Shown here one piece after another: positions 43,010 through 54,076 of a stretch of DNA of 64,000 nt. The DNA comes from Ilyonectria destructans (lineage: Eukaryota > Ascomycota > Sordariomycetes > Hypocreales > Nectriaceae). A program made the translations under genes and the position numbers. The notes beneath the pieces were generated by a model, which searched no databases, had not been told where the DNA came from, and was given only the letters and a program-made list of their open reading frames with translations. How positions within the stretch are numbered: position 1 is the stretch's first letter; each line of letters opens with the position of its first letter. Location of the stretch: positions 310,001 to 374,000 of the forward strand of contig JAHEWK010000022.1 of NCBI GenBank assembly GCA_020740775.1, written 5' to 3'.

Positions 43010-44312
43010 ATAGATACACCAACCGAAAGATTCACGTCCAAGGAGGCACAAAACTGTAACAGGGGATGAGTACCTTTTTGCAAGCATGGCCGATATGGCT
43101 GAATAATGTACGCGGTGTACAGTAGGAGAATAAAACAGAAAGAGGTGCAAGGAAAATCCCGCCTCGGGCTATTTTGAAGTGCATACGTCATGTACACGAG
43201 GTTGTTCAACTAGAGTACTTAGGAACTCTGTTCCCATCATATTCTTAATGTTGCATTCGGCAGCAAACCGAGTGAAGTTCTGGGGAGTTTGGTCATAGCC
43301 GAAAAATTCACAATACAATGATGAGATGAGACAGATGTCAGGTGCAAGCGCAGAGGCCAGAGTTGAGTAAGTAATGCTACTTGGTTCATTTTTTATCGAT
43401 TATTCGTTACGGCTCTAGTAGGATACTAACTGATTCTTGATGCTAAAGGCATTTTTAATCCCATATCGGCACATCATTACGTGTCAATAGCTATCTACGG
43501 GAGAGCAATCCAACAAATTTTCATCGCATCCATCAAAACCTAGTCGTATATCCATCCGCATACTCGTACCTTGTCCCCGTCATTTTTGAAGTTCTTCACA
43601 GACATTCTTTACAGACATGCCGAGCCCTTGGTAGCTCCCTGGTATTTTCTCTAAGCTTATGTTTCAGCTGATCAGGGCATGAAGCAGACCCTGAGCCTCC
43701 TCCCCAACAGGTTATACTGAGAGTCACCTCTATCTAGCCTCTCCGCATTCGCTTTAAGGGAGCAAAGCGACCGCAGGCCGACCGGAATGGAGGCGCCTCT
43801 GGATGGACTCATTAATGAAGTAACCAGGATGGAGGGACCGGATTAGGTCTTCCAACGTCCTCATGGAACTTAAGGCCAGAGCAGGGGATGGTGCTGTACA
43901 TAATGCACTTTCCTAGACTTGGTACGACACACTTTTCACCCAGAATGGGGTATATTTGTCAAAGATATCGGCACGACCAACCCGCCTAATCTGAGAAACT
44001 ATACTCGCGCTAATCTCGCCCACGAAGCCCACCAATTCCATCCTCGCCGCGAGCCTCGTAGCGAATGGGCGCCCCTACGGGACCTATGCTCACTCCTATG
44101 CACCAACATCGACATCAAGTGGGTGTCACAGGTCTTCGCGCCCGACGACCGGTCGTCCGGTCGCCAAATGATCGGCGTTTCAGGCCGAAATTGAGGGTCC
44201 GTGGCCGCCAAAGGCGGTGCAGGGCCTTCATTTTTGGACAGATCACCATCATTTTGGCAGGAGCATCAATTATCCCCATCACCAACCAACCATAACCCGC
44301 TACCACAACGCA
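43010..44312. other. Intergenic, nothing recognised
   Basis: About 1.3 kb downstream of the MFS gene. The frame 43919-44194 has no recognisable domain. The sequence just before the Crypton start probably includes the element's 5' region. Confidence 0.35.
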
Positions 44313-47300
44313 ATGGAATCTACGGATTCGAACGCAATTAAGGATCCCAGGGTTAGAGCGGCTATCGAGCACTACCTACTGGATCTAGAAAGTACCACGC
44401 CGCCGAATACGTTGAGGAATTACAAGCCTAAGCAGAAGGAATGGCAGGTTAGTATATGCAGACAGATGCAGATGCATCTGCAACACCTATATACACAGAG
44501 GAGGCTCTATTTCACATTGGATTTTCCTAGTAACGATAAGCAGGACTGGTGTGAGCAAAACTGGCCTGCTATACCTACAGGATGCCCTCCACCGGACCCG
44601 ATTCCATCTGGTCAACAGCTGCCCGGAGATCTCGTCGATGAAGGCAAACTACTGCTCTTTATGAAAGAGGCTGTAGTATCCCGGGCTCCAAGGAAGGGAA
44701 AGAGGGTGTCACACTGAATGGATAGGATCACACTGATGATGATGAAAGCTCTTGATTTCTAGCTAAAGGACGGGCCTAGAGCCCGTCTTTTATACATGAT
44801 GAAGACGGCTGCTGCCGGAGGCGGCAGTCCGTCGCCGCGCACAGGGGCCGGGGCCCTGTGGATCCCGGGGACCGGGATCGTGGTCACAGGGCCGGCTATG
44901 TGGTCTGAGAAGGAGAGGAAAGTCGTGTTATCTAGGAAATGACCCCAAAATGTGACAGAGGGTTGCCCATGAAAGGAAACATCACCTCGAGGAACAGGAA
45001 GCGAAAAAGGCTGCGAAACGACGGAAATCTGCCCCAGGTAAGCTAAGCAGTTACTGCCGTGGAGCAGTCTGGTCCCCGGGACCCCAGCTCATTCGCATCC
45101 ATTTTAGGGGACACCATCTATGTTGGTGGTAAGGATGATGGTAGCAGCAGTAGCTCTGACTCTGACTTCGAAATATTCGAGTCCCAGCTTAAACTGCAGT
45201 ATAATTCTGTACGTAGGTACATCTCAGCGATCCAAAAGCTCTACGATGAGCAGAAAACTAGGGGGATCAACCTTGCGCCGCGGCCATAAGGCGTGGCGTT
45301 GAAAGCTCTCAAGCGCAGTATCCTAGCCACTACGTGGTCTAAGAAGCGAAAAGAGTATACCGATAGAGGCGTGGGGACCTTAAGAGATGTATACTCGCCG
45401 GCGCAGATACCAGACCACACCGCCGTAGCCTGGGCTGAACGAGATCGGATATCTATCGGCAGCGCCTTACGGACCCAGGTCGACTTTCTGTTCGGGAATC
45501 ACATGTTGCTACGGTCGAGTAACCGGCTCCCGATGGAACTGGCGGACTGCTTTTGCCTCGGCCTTCCAAACGAAGGTCTCAAAACTGAAGGATTTACTAC
45601 GAAGGCGCTGATCGTTGTGATGAACTGCGGGAAGACGAACCAACACGGGCGGATGGAATACGGCGCTGCCCTCCGCCACCGAGATCCGAGATCCTGTCTT
45701 ATCGGCGCCTTAGCATTCTTCTTTTTCTGGCGTTGGCAGGCGGAAAAGGCTGAGAAATTCCCAGTCTTTGGAAAAAGCGAAGACTGGTACGGGATAAAGG
45801 TCCTGCGGCGGTCAGCGAAGGAGCCGAAAGGTTAGTGTTGTGCCATCACGTTACCGTTACTTCGCCGTCCGTCCCGAACACTTCCTGACTATTATATAGC
45901 TCCCTTCTCGTATCAGACTGCTCGGGACTGGACCCTTCCGCTTTTATGAGAAGGCAGGTATCAAGGTCAGCAAAGTCAGCCACGCGCCTCGGGTAGCCGG
46001 CACGCAGAATGCAGATATTGCAGGCGTGGCCGAAGGTCAGGTACGTAGTGCAACTAGGTATAGCGGATGTCAGTATAGCACTGGGTATATTTGAACTGTG
46101 GAAATTTGTATGGAGGAATCGCAAATTCGGCTAAAGTCAGCCAAAATTGCATATTCAGCCATAGTACGGAGGACCATTTCAAAAGTTTTGTCCAAGGAAA
46201 AAGTAACGATATTAGGGCAACCAATCAGGTCGAGGATAAATACATAGAGTACTTTTCTCCTCCCATAAGCCCTAAAAGCCCAGAGACTATAGCACACTAT
46301 CAATCACTAATCCTTGGCCTCCAGCACCTACCGCCCCTGAAGCAATAGGGGATGTAGCGGATGCCTCCAAGATACTGGCTTGTCTAATATGTACCTCAGG
46401 TACCCGACAAGGATAAAGGGATGTGGCGCCTCTAGCTTAGGACAGAACTTTTGAAATGGACAACCGTAAAGTGGCCACGTTTACACAGCCCCCTGCCTAC
46501 TTACACGACCCTATCAACTTTCACACCTACTCTAACTAACTAGTCACAGATTCGCCGGGCGGGCAGGTGGAATAACGGGGATCAGATGACTGGCTGTTAC
46601 CTTACCTCTCTACCGTTCGAGTTTATGCGGGCAGTGGCCGACTTTGACCCAGAGTGGTCAGGAACCTACTTTGTGCCACGTGCTACTGTGCGACCGCCTG
46701 CCTCCCTATTAGCTCAGGTCTGGCCTGAACTAGATAAGTGGAAGGCAGCACACGATGACCCTGGTTCGAAGGAAGCCGTAAAGCTTGGCGTTGAACCCAA
46801 TATGGCTGCCGGTGCTTTTCTGGAACTACTGGAGTGGCTACGAGAAGTGCTCCTGCAGGACGCGGTTTTCCTACGCGAGCACTACCCTTTCCACCCCATC
46901 TTCGAAGAGCCGGTCTTTCGTTGCTCGGAATTCGCAGCGTTCGCGGTCCAAATCAAGTACGCTTGCAAACGTGCGCAGGAGGTATCACACGTCACGGCCA
47001 TTCAGAAAGCAGTCCCGGTAGTCGCAGCTCAACTTCGAACCGTAGCCGCCCAGCAATTGGCGGCTGAGCAACTAGCTCAACAGAGGTACACTGAGCTGAT
47101 GGCGGCTAGTCAGATCCTAGCCACCAAGATGGACGACCTGACTGGCGGTTCCTTTACAGTCACGTGGACCCCTGGAAGGTCTAAGGCTACCTTGCAATGG
47201 GAGGTGCACGCCGGCCATGAACCGCGTCAGCAGAGGCGCCGTGTATCCCGGGAAACTACTCCCACGCCCTTGGCCCGACCCGTTGATACTACTCCTCCCA

Positions 47301-47683
47301 CACAAACTGCGCCTGCGCCAAAGCAGGGTCAGGGAAATGGGGAAGCCAGTCAGTCAGTTGCGGAAAGATCTCAGCCCCCGAGCTATAAGCTCCCGCGAGC
47401 TGTTAAGACGGTTCAGGATCTGCTACGTTTGTGGCGCCACGGCCTAGGCGGAATGCCCTCTGCGGATAGCCTCGAACGTGACTGGGGAACCCGCTGGCGA
47501 CCATCCTCTGAAAAGCAGTATTTCTCTACTAGAAAGATGATCATTGACGAGGTTGCTCGGCGGGCTGCAGCAGAGCACATCGCGGAGGACGTAGTAGCGA
47601 AGCAAATGGATGCGGAACGGGATTCTAATTCGCTTGACAAAGTATTCAAATCCATTAGAAACGACAGGAAGGCCAGGAATTAG
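44313..47683 (+). pseudogene. Crypton tyrosine-recombinase gene (YR + GCR1_C), interrupted
   Basis: Crypton-type DNA transposon. Exon model: 44313-44706 (then a MITE), 44963-45037, 45108-45830, 45900-46040 and 46550-47683, with GT..AG introns. N-terminus: NTLRNYKPKQKEW, then DEGKLLLFMKEAVVSR. The recombinase shows an Arg in LLRSSNRLPMELAD, the H-x-x-R box in SHAPRVAGTQNADIAGVAEG, and the nucleophile Tyr in GRWNNGDQMTGCYLTSLP. The C-terminal DNA-binding GCR1_C-like domain is YKLPRAVKTVQDLLRLW, then LERDWGTRWR, then YFSTRKMIIDEV. Disabling changes are TAA at 45287-45289, a one-base excess C near 45940 (WTLPLL/FYEKAG) and the MITE. The last intron (509 bp) is unusually long. Confidence 0.8.
44707..44957. 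mobile_element. 251-bp MITE inside the Crypton
   Basis: Ends TGTCACA...TGTGACA with a 5-bp direct repeat GAGGG on each side (44702-44706, 44958-44962). Removing it and one GAGGG restores the Crypton codons (K-G-K-R-V-A-H-E-R-K). The interior is non-coding, with GC-rich hairpins such as GACGGGCCTAGAGCCCGTC. Superfamily not identified. Confidence 0.8.
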
Positions 47684-48129
47684 TATAGAAGTCTGTAATT
47701 AGGTATTACTGTAGATCGAAAATCAGGGGTTTATTGACTTGCTGCAAAATGTTTGTTTTTCAATGTGTGAGTGACCTGGCGCTAGGCCGGTGCAGGCGGG
47801 TGAAATTTTAAACCACCATAGCAACTGAACCAAGCGACTCCACGATATGAAAAGACGTGCATTTGATCACCGGGATAGGCGCCATCGAACGGTATAGCTT
47901 TCACCCTCGTACATCCAGTATTTCGGTCGCAACGGTGTTGCGGAGTTGACATCCGTACTTTTGGGGCGATGTCAAGGGCATTGCGGTAATCTGCGGGGTC
48001 GTCCGCCGACCCCTACGGTCGCACATTACCACATGGGTGACAAAACCATGTACGAAAATTGACTGGAGCTATTTCGCACATAGGCTTTCGGCGTTTTTAT
48101 ATGGGGCTACAGTATTGATATGATAGCGC
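47684..48129. other. Spacer downstream of the Crypton
   Basis: No coding signal. It probably includes the Crypton 3' end; no terminal repeat is recognised. Confidence 0.35.
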
Positions 48130-48389
48130 AGAACGCAGACCTTATACAAAGTGTTGGATCCGTTACGGTCAATTCAATCTGATGAATAGGGATCAATACA
48201 GTGATGATGATGTTGATGATTGCTTTTTTTCTCGTCATCCGGATCGGCCGGAAGAGGGGTTATCATACCCCCCCTTCTGACTAAGGTCCGGATATCAATC
48301 TATCAGAGGTTTCGTTATACAGGGTCGTATTCCAACACAAAGTAAAATTGACTCGAAAGGGGGATCAATAGCCTTTGTGGACGACAAGC
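48130..48389 (+). pseudogene. Tiny LINE reverse-transcriptase fragment split by a solo LTR
   Basis: Apart from the LTR, about 65 bp are homologous to the RT catalytic region of the LINE at 54013-59326 (nucleotides about 57539-57602, around the FVDD motif), with several substitutions. Sequence on either side is not LINE-like. It is an old fragment that later received an LTR insertion. Confidence 0.7.
48152..48337 (-). mobile_element. Solo Copia LTR
   Basis: 186 bp, TGTTGGATCC...TATTCCAACA, flanked by CAAAG (48147-48151, 48338-48342). It differs from the other LTR copies mainly by two extra T in a T-run. Same family as the full Copia element 110 bp further on. Confidence 0.95.
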
Positions 48390-48390
48390 C

Positions 48391-48408
48391 CCATGTACCG
48401 GTACATGG
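48391..48408. repeat. 18-bp perfect palindrome
   Basis: CCATGTACCGGTACATGG, at the edge of the LINE fragment. Confidence 0.9.
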
Positions 48409-48631
48409 AGCAGATTGGTGTGACTACTACTCAGAATTATAACATTGTGTTGGATCCGTTACGGTCAATTCAATCTGATGAATAGGGATCAATACAGTGA
48501 TGATGATGTTGATGATTGCTTTTTCTCGTCATCCGGATCGGCCGGAAGAGGGGTTATCATACCCCCCCTTCTGACTAAGGTCCGGATATCAATCTATCAG
48601 AGGTTTCGTTATACAGGGTCGTATTCCAACA

Positions 48632-48665
48632 TACCCCCCCAGCTTCAGCCGGATCGGCTGAAGCT
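48632..48665 (-). promoter_or_regulatory. Polypurine tract with adjacent hairpin
   Basis: On the coding strand a 10-bp-arm hairpin (arms 48641-48650 and 48656-48665, loop GGATC) directly precedes a G-rich tract and the 3' LTR. The tract is the presumed plus-strand primer of reverse transcription. The hairpin lies eight bases after the pol stop codon. Confidence 0.65.
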
Positions 48666-48672
48666 GCCGTGA

Positions 48673-51600
48673 TCATATCTCTAGATCTTCTTCCTTTATC
48701 TCTTCCAGCTTCCTTTGCCCTAGCTGGTCTGAGATATCGACCAAACCTAGCTGCTGGACTGATCTTTGAAAGGCCGGGCCAGTGAGGATCTTTGTGAGAC
48801 CATCAGCGATCATTTCCTCTGTGCTGATATAGTCCACTTGGATCCTATCCCTCTGGGCTTCCTGCCTCAACCAATGATTGTGTATATCAACGTGCCGCAG
48901 CTTGGTCTGCAGCTTATTGATGTCTTGATGGATAAGCCGGATCGTCTGCAGGTTGTCACATTGAATGCAGATTTTTTCCTCTTCCAGCCGGATCCCTAGC
49001 TCCTTGACCAGCCGGGAGATAAACATAGCCTCCCTAGCTGCTTGAGATAGAGCTAGTAACTCGGCCTCAGTCGTTGACGTTGTAACTGTATCCTGCTTGT
49101 TGGCTCTCCATCCGATCGTTCCTCCGAATAGTCTCATGACGTAGGCTTGGGAGCTTTTCCGGTCAGGGTTATCTGCATAGGAAGCATCGCTAGCCATTAG
49201 AAATAGATCCCCTTGGCCGAATTGAAGGGCTAGGCTGCTGGTCTTCTTGAGATACAGAAGGACTCGGTCAGCGGCGCGATGATGATCCGGTCCTGGGTTC
49301 GAATTGAATCTAGCTAGCTGAGAGACCGGGAATGCTACATCTGGCCGGGTCATAACAACCGCATAGAGGATCGATCCAACCTTCCGTTGGTATCGTCGGA
49401 TTGACGGAATCGAGGCCCGTTGCTCGTACGGGTGCAGGGCTTCCTTTTTCATTGGGGTGTCATGCCGTTGATCTAGGTCATCCACAAGGTTAGCAATCTT
49501 AGCTAGATACGAGGATTGGGACAACCAGATCAGTCTTTCCTTCCGGTCTCGAATGACCTCGATCCCTAGGAACCATTGAAGATCATTTCCACCGGTAAGG
49601 GCATAATGTAATTTGAGGTCTGCAACAGCCCTCTGAACGTCCTGCCTCTTTTCCTTCCGGCAGGCAAAGACGATATCGTCAACATAGAAAAAGACGATGA
49701 TTCCTCCCTTTGTCATGCAGCAGGGCTCGTGCCGGACCGGCTCGAAGCCTAGGTCTTGAAGAGTGGCTGTAAGTTCCTTCTGCCAAAGGAGAGGGGATTC
49801 TCGTAGACCGTATAGGGCTTTCTGGATCAGCAGGATCTTTCCAGGTGATCTGTATCCAGGCGGCATTTTCATTAGGATGTGACGGTCTAACTTGGCATTG
49901 ACGAAGGCGTTGACTGCGTCATATTGTATGAGATCCAGGTCAAATCGGGCTGCTGTTGCTATCAGAGTCCGGAAGGACCTTCCGGCTAGGGTTGCGGCGT
50001 AGGTCTCTTCGTCTAGCCCTTTTGGCTGCTGGTCTCCTCGAATAACTAGCCTGGCCTTACACTTGATGAAGCGGCCATGCTTATCTAGCTTATAGACGTA
50101 GACCCACATGCAATCGAGGGTCTGTTTCCCTAGGGTTCTAGGGTCATCTAGATCTATCTCGATCCATGACTCCATTTCCCTATGACTGTGCAAGTGGTCT
50201 CGTTCAGCCTGCTCAAATTGGACCCCCATCGGATGATCTCTTAGATCCCGATGGTGCCGCGGCAGCTTGGGTAGCTGACTCTGATGAACAGACCTAGGTT
50301 TCTTCAACAGCCGTTGCAGCTTAGCCTTGTCAATGACTTTCCCATCAAGGGTGCCTATTGGGCTAGCTAATCTTCCGGCGTTAAAGGCAGCTTTCCAGAT
50401 ATCAGACCGTTCAACCCTAGAGACCCTAGGGTCCCTGGGATCTAGCCCACCTGGTGGATCCGAGACATCCTGGATTGTCATCGCTAGAAGTGCAGCTGGC
50501 AGCAGAGACACAGGAGTCAGGTACCCAGTATCTTCAGCGCTAGGGGTATCGGATTGACCGCCTTCAATGGCATCAATTCCTTCCCCATGCATGCCCTGAT
50601 ACCCGTCCTTAACCCTATTGCTAGAATGCCCAACAGTTCCGGCTGGTTGATCAGACCTAGCCTCTGATGGTATCATCCCTATGTCCCTGTTTTCTAATCT
50701 ATCTACATACGGGATAGGATCAATATTATCAACCTGATCCCTAGGACCTAGGTCATAGACCTGATCCCTCGGGCCTAGGTCAGCAACATCCTCCTGATCC
50801 TCGCTGTAGATAATGCTCTGATCCTCATAGTGGGATTCGTCCCACCTAGAGGTCAGTCTGCTAGCTGTTTTTTCTGGTGACTGATCCGGTTGAGCCTCTT
50901 CCACCTGGTTCAGCAGTTGGTCTAATTCTTCTCTGCTGATACTCAATAGATCATCCCGTAGCTGATTGATATCTCCGTTGAATTGGTCATCTTCATTAAA
51001 TATGACATCTCTCGTAGAGATAACCTTCCCAGCAGCCGGGTTCCAGATCCGATAAATATTTGTTGACTGGTATCCCACAAGGTAGCCGATCCAGGCACGG
51101 GGATTTAGCCGCTGCCTCTTATTCCTGCCCTTCAGGGCGTCTTGGGTCAAGGCAAATGCCTTAGATCCATAGACTCGTAGATGACCTAGATAGGGGACTT
51201 TGCTTTCCTCGCCGTGTCCGTCCCGTTGGGCTATTGCTGTGTGGAACCGGGCATAGGGGGTATCCCAGTTATTGACCGCCCTAGGGGTCCGGTTGTAGAG
51301 ATAAACAGCAGTCCGATAGATCTCGACCCAAAGGAAGGAGGGAAATCGGGCTCCTGACCGGAGGGCTCTTGCCTTGATCTTGATGACCTTTCCGGATAGC
51401 TCGGCGCCGCCATTCTGGGCAGCTGTGTCAGCAGCTGTTGACTCCACGATAATGCTCATCCCGGTAAAGAACCGATATACTAGCCGGGGCCGGTCTTCGG
51501 ACTTTCCTAGGATCTCTCTATCGCACTCAACGACTCGGGGCTTCAGCTGATACTGACGGAATAGGTGACCTAGAAAGTCCTTGAAGACTGCAACAAGCTC

Positions 51601-53721
51601 CTTGTGATGCCGGGTCTTAAGGTAATAGTCCCAGATGTAGCCGGAATAGCGGTCTGTTATCAATAACAGACTGACCCTTCCTTCTGGGTCCTCTTCCAGG
51701 TCATGGAAGTCAATTGCTAGTCTCAAGCCGGGTCCGGCTGGAAGGTCCCTTGGCCGGCGGCTGACTTGTCGGGTCATCTTGGAAGTGCCGCAGTCATCGC
51801 AGCTGACAGTTGTGATCCCTTTGATCCGGGCCCCTGTGACCTTATTGACTAGCCTTTCTAGGGCTTGAGGCCCCGGATGACCTAGTCGCAGGTGCCAACG
51901 GCGGGCATCTTGCTTCGTCGCCTTAGGTCGGGTTGATGAGTTGAACCGGCTGTGCCGGGCAGGGAAGGCAGCATCACAAGGGATGTATTCTAGAACAAAT
52001 TGGTCATAGTGATCAGATAAGAAGCATCTGATCAGGCCGTCTGAAGATCTTAGACAGTTGCAATCTGGGTGTGTGTCCCACCAATAGCCCTGACGTAGCA
52101 GCCTCCGTAGGGATACTAGGTTGCAAGGGAAGTCAGGGCAGTAGGCCACATCGAATAAAGTGATGACCTTAGGGCCCTTAGGTCCCTTGGTCATGATGTT
52201 GACTTGGCCGTATCCTTGGACTAGGACTTCGTGTTCTCCGGCAATAAGGACGTCATCGGCTCTAGCAGGCCGATATCCTAGGAACCGGCAGATCTCATTG
52301 AAGATATGGATTGTGGTCCCAGAGTCTAGGATAGCTGACTTCCGTAGGGGATATCTTGATGCCGAAAAGGCCGCCCTGATCGATGTTATCAGGTCACCGC
52401 AGCGGCCGACTTCCCGGCCTAGTCAATCCGACTTAGCCGGTCCGGCGACTCCTTTGAGGGCTTTGAGCTTATCCTTCCACTCAGGTAGGGAAAGTCGGTA
52501 TTTAACAGCGTCTTGGATGAGAGGTCTGAATTCGAACCAGGCTGGGGCCTTAGATGGAAAGATATAGTAGCATTTCGCCCAGGTATGCCAATTGCCGCCG
52601 CAGAGTTCACAGATAGGACCGTCATTTTCTTGATCCTGGTCTTCCTTGGATTTGGTCCTCTTTGGCTCAGGACCTGATTGATCGGACTTGCGTTTCTTGT
52701 TCCGTTTCGGCCGGGCGGATCCGGCGGATCCGGACGATCCGGCCTGCTGACCTTCCTTATCTGGTTGCTGTCCCTGATCCGGTTGGTCAGCTTGATCAGG
52801 TCCCTCATCGTAGGTCGGTCCAAAGGCTCCCCTGTTGATCCGACCTTGGGCCTTGGGGGCCTTAGCCGGCTGTTGTAAGCTGTACTGGGCAGCTTCTTCC
52901 CGTAGGGCCTTGGCAACTTCTCGAATTGATAGGGACCTTGATTCTAGCTCCTTCCGATAGATCCCGCGATAGGTAGTGACTAAATATCCAACAGCCGGCT
53001 TAATAACCTTACTAAGGTCCTCGAACCAGATATTTGGATCATCTAGGCCCCCTATCTCTAGGGTCTGAGCTTGATGTGTAGCTTGTTCCCAGTCCGTTAG
53101 CCAGCGAGGGAAATCCTTGATAGTCTTAGGCACAGCAGCTAGGGCAGTCTGATATTTTATCCTAGCTTCATTTCGCTGTTGGGTCTGAGACGCCCCAACG
53201 CTTTCTTCTAGGTTGATATACCAGTTCCTAAGATCCTATTGAGGAAAGAAGGAGCTATCCATCAGACCCACAGCTACTGTTTCTATCATCCATTTCTTCA
53301 GGCTATTGATCTGATCCTGCTGCTTCTCGTATTCCTTATAGTCTTGCTCATAGTCTCTACGGCTAGACTGATAGGAGATCTTGTCTTCAGCAGTCAGATC
53401 CCTGATTGACTGGGCTCGTTCGATCGGATCGGTGGTCTCGAGGGTGTAGGTCGGGGTGATAGTCTGAGACCCCTGACTCTCTGAGTGACGGGTCTGTCGA
53501 GGAAGGTCGGGCTCGATCCGATGTGGAGGGATTCTTTTATAATAGGAAGAAATCAGCGGCTTCACTGGGGCTTGCATCGGCTGTTGACTTCCTTTAGGAT
53601 CAGCAAGATCCCAGAGGCCGGCTGCATTTATCCTCAGCTGGAAGGTCTTATCCCAGATCCTCCAACCCTTGAAGGTCTCGAGATAGACCTTCTGATCAGA
53701 TGCAGGGATTTTCGCTGACAT
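48673..53721 (-). CDS. Copia gag-pol, single frame with UGA-CUA between gag and pol
   Basis: Gag begins at ATG 53721 (MSAKIPASDQKVYLETFKGW). TAG at 53236-53238 interrupts it (SSFFPQ-stop-DLRNWY). It resumes in frame through the zinc knuckle CELCGGNWHTWAKC and ends at TGA 52423-52425. Pol continues in the same frame with no further stop to 48673. Protease: SAILDSGTTIHIFNEIC. Integrase: HLRLGH...CDDC zinc site, then catalytic D/D/E in LAIDFHDLEED, VVECDREI and NGGAELSGK. RT: YDAVNAFVNAKLD and YVDD. RNase H: MASDASYADN, TTSTTEAELLALS and KLRHVDIHNHW. Gene order PR-INT-RT-RH defines Copia. The 1173-codon frame from MTKGPKGPK starts too late to be a true start, since the protease lies upstream of it. 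Confidence 0.92.
52420..52425 (-). promoter_or_regulatory. Probable stop-codon readthrough site (UGA CUA)
   Basis: Gag ends KSD-UGA and the next codon is CUA (then GGC); pol is open in the same frame immediately after. UGA-CUA is a known leaky context in eukaryotes, including fungal genes with readthrough isoforms. It would set the Gag:Gag-Pol ratio without a frameshift. Confidence 0.7.
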
Positions 53722-54076
53722 TGCGATGTTCGTAGAATGGGGTAAAATTGATCCTAAGATAGGGAATAAAAGCCGTACGGATCTCAGCGCAGCTAGCTTG
53801 TTCAAGCAGATGAGACTCTTAATTGTTGGATCCGTTACGGTCAATTCAATTTGATGAATAGGGATCAATACAGTGATGATGATGTTGATGATTGCTTTTT
53901 CTCGTCATCCGGATCGGCCGGAAGAGGGGTTATCATACCCCCCCTTCTGACTAAGGTCCGGATATCAATCTATCAGAGGTTTCGTTATACAGGGTCGTAT
54001 TCCAACACATTGCATTCGGAGACACTCTTTTAGGCGAATGGATAGGTTGGCTCTGCCGTGAGCGTGGCACTGGGAG

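Larger units (their letters stand above)
48448..54007 (-). mobile_element. Full-length young Copia retrotransposon
   Basis: LTRs at 48448-48631 and 53824-54007 (184 bp each) differ by a single C/T. The 5-bp duplication CATTG flanks the element (48443-48447, 54008-54012). Coding is on the minus strand with gag and pol in the same frame. A C-run at 48633-48640 (a purine tract on the coding strand) adjoins the left LTR as expected for the 3' side. Only one unexpected stop (53236) lies in the whole polyprotein. The two solo LTRs in the window belong to this family. Confidence 0.96.

Noticed and set aside
44313..47683. Starship captain (DUF3435 recombinase) making the window a giant cargo element
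   Set aside because: The tyrosine recombinase here has the Crypton architecture with a C-terminal GCR1_C-like domain. No DUF3435 gene or other Starship accessory gene is seen, and no cargo boundaries are visible.
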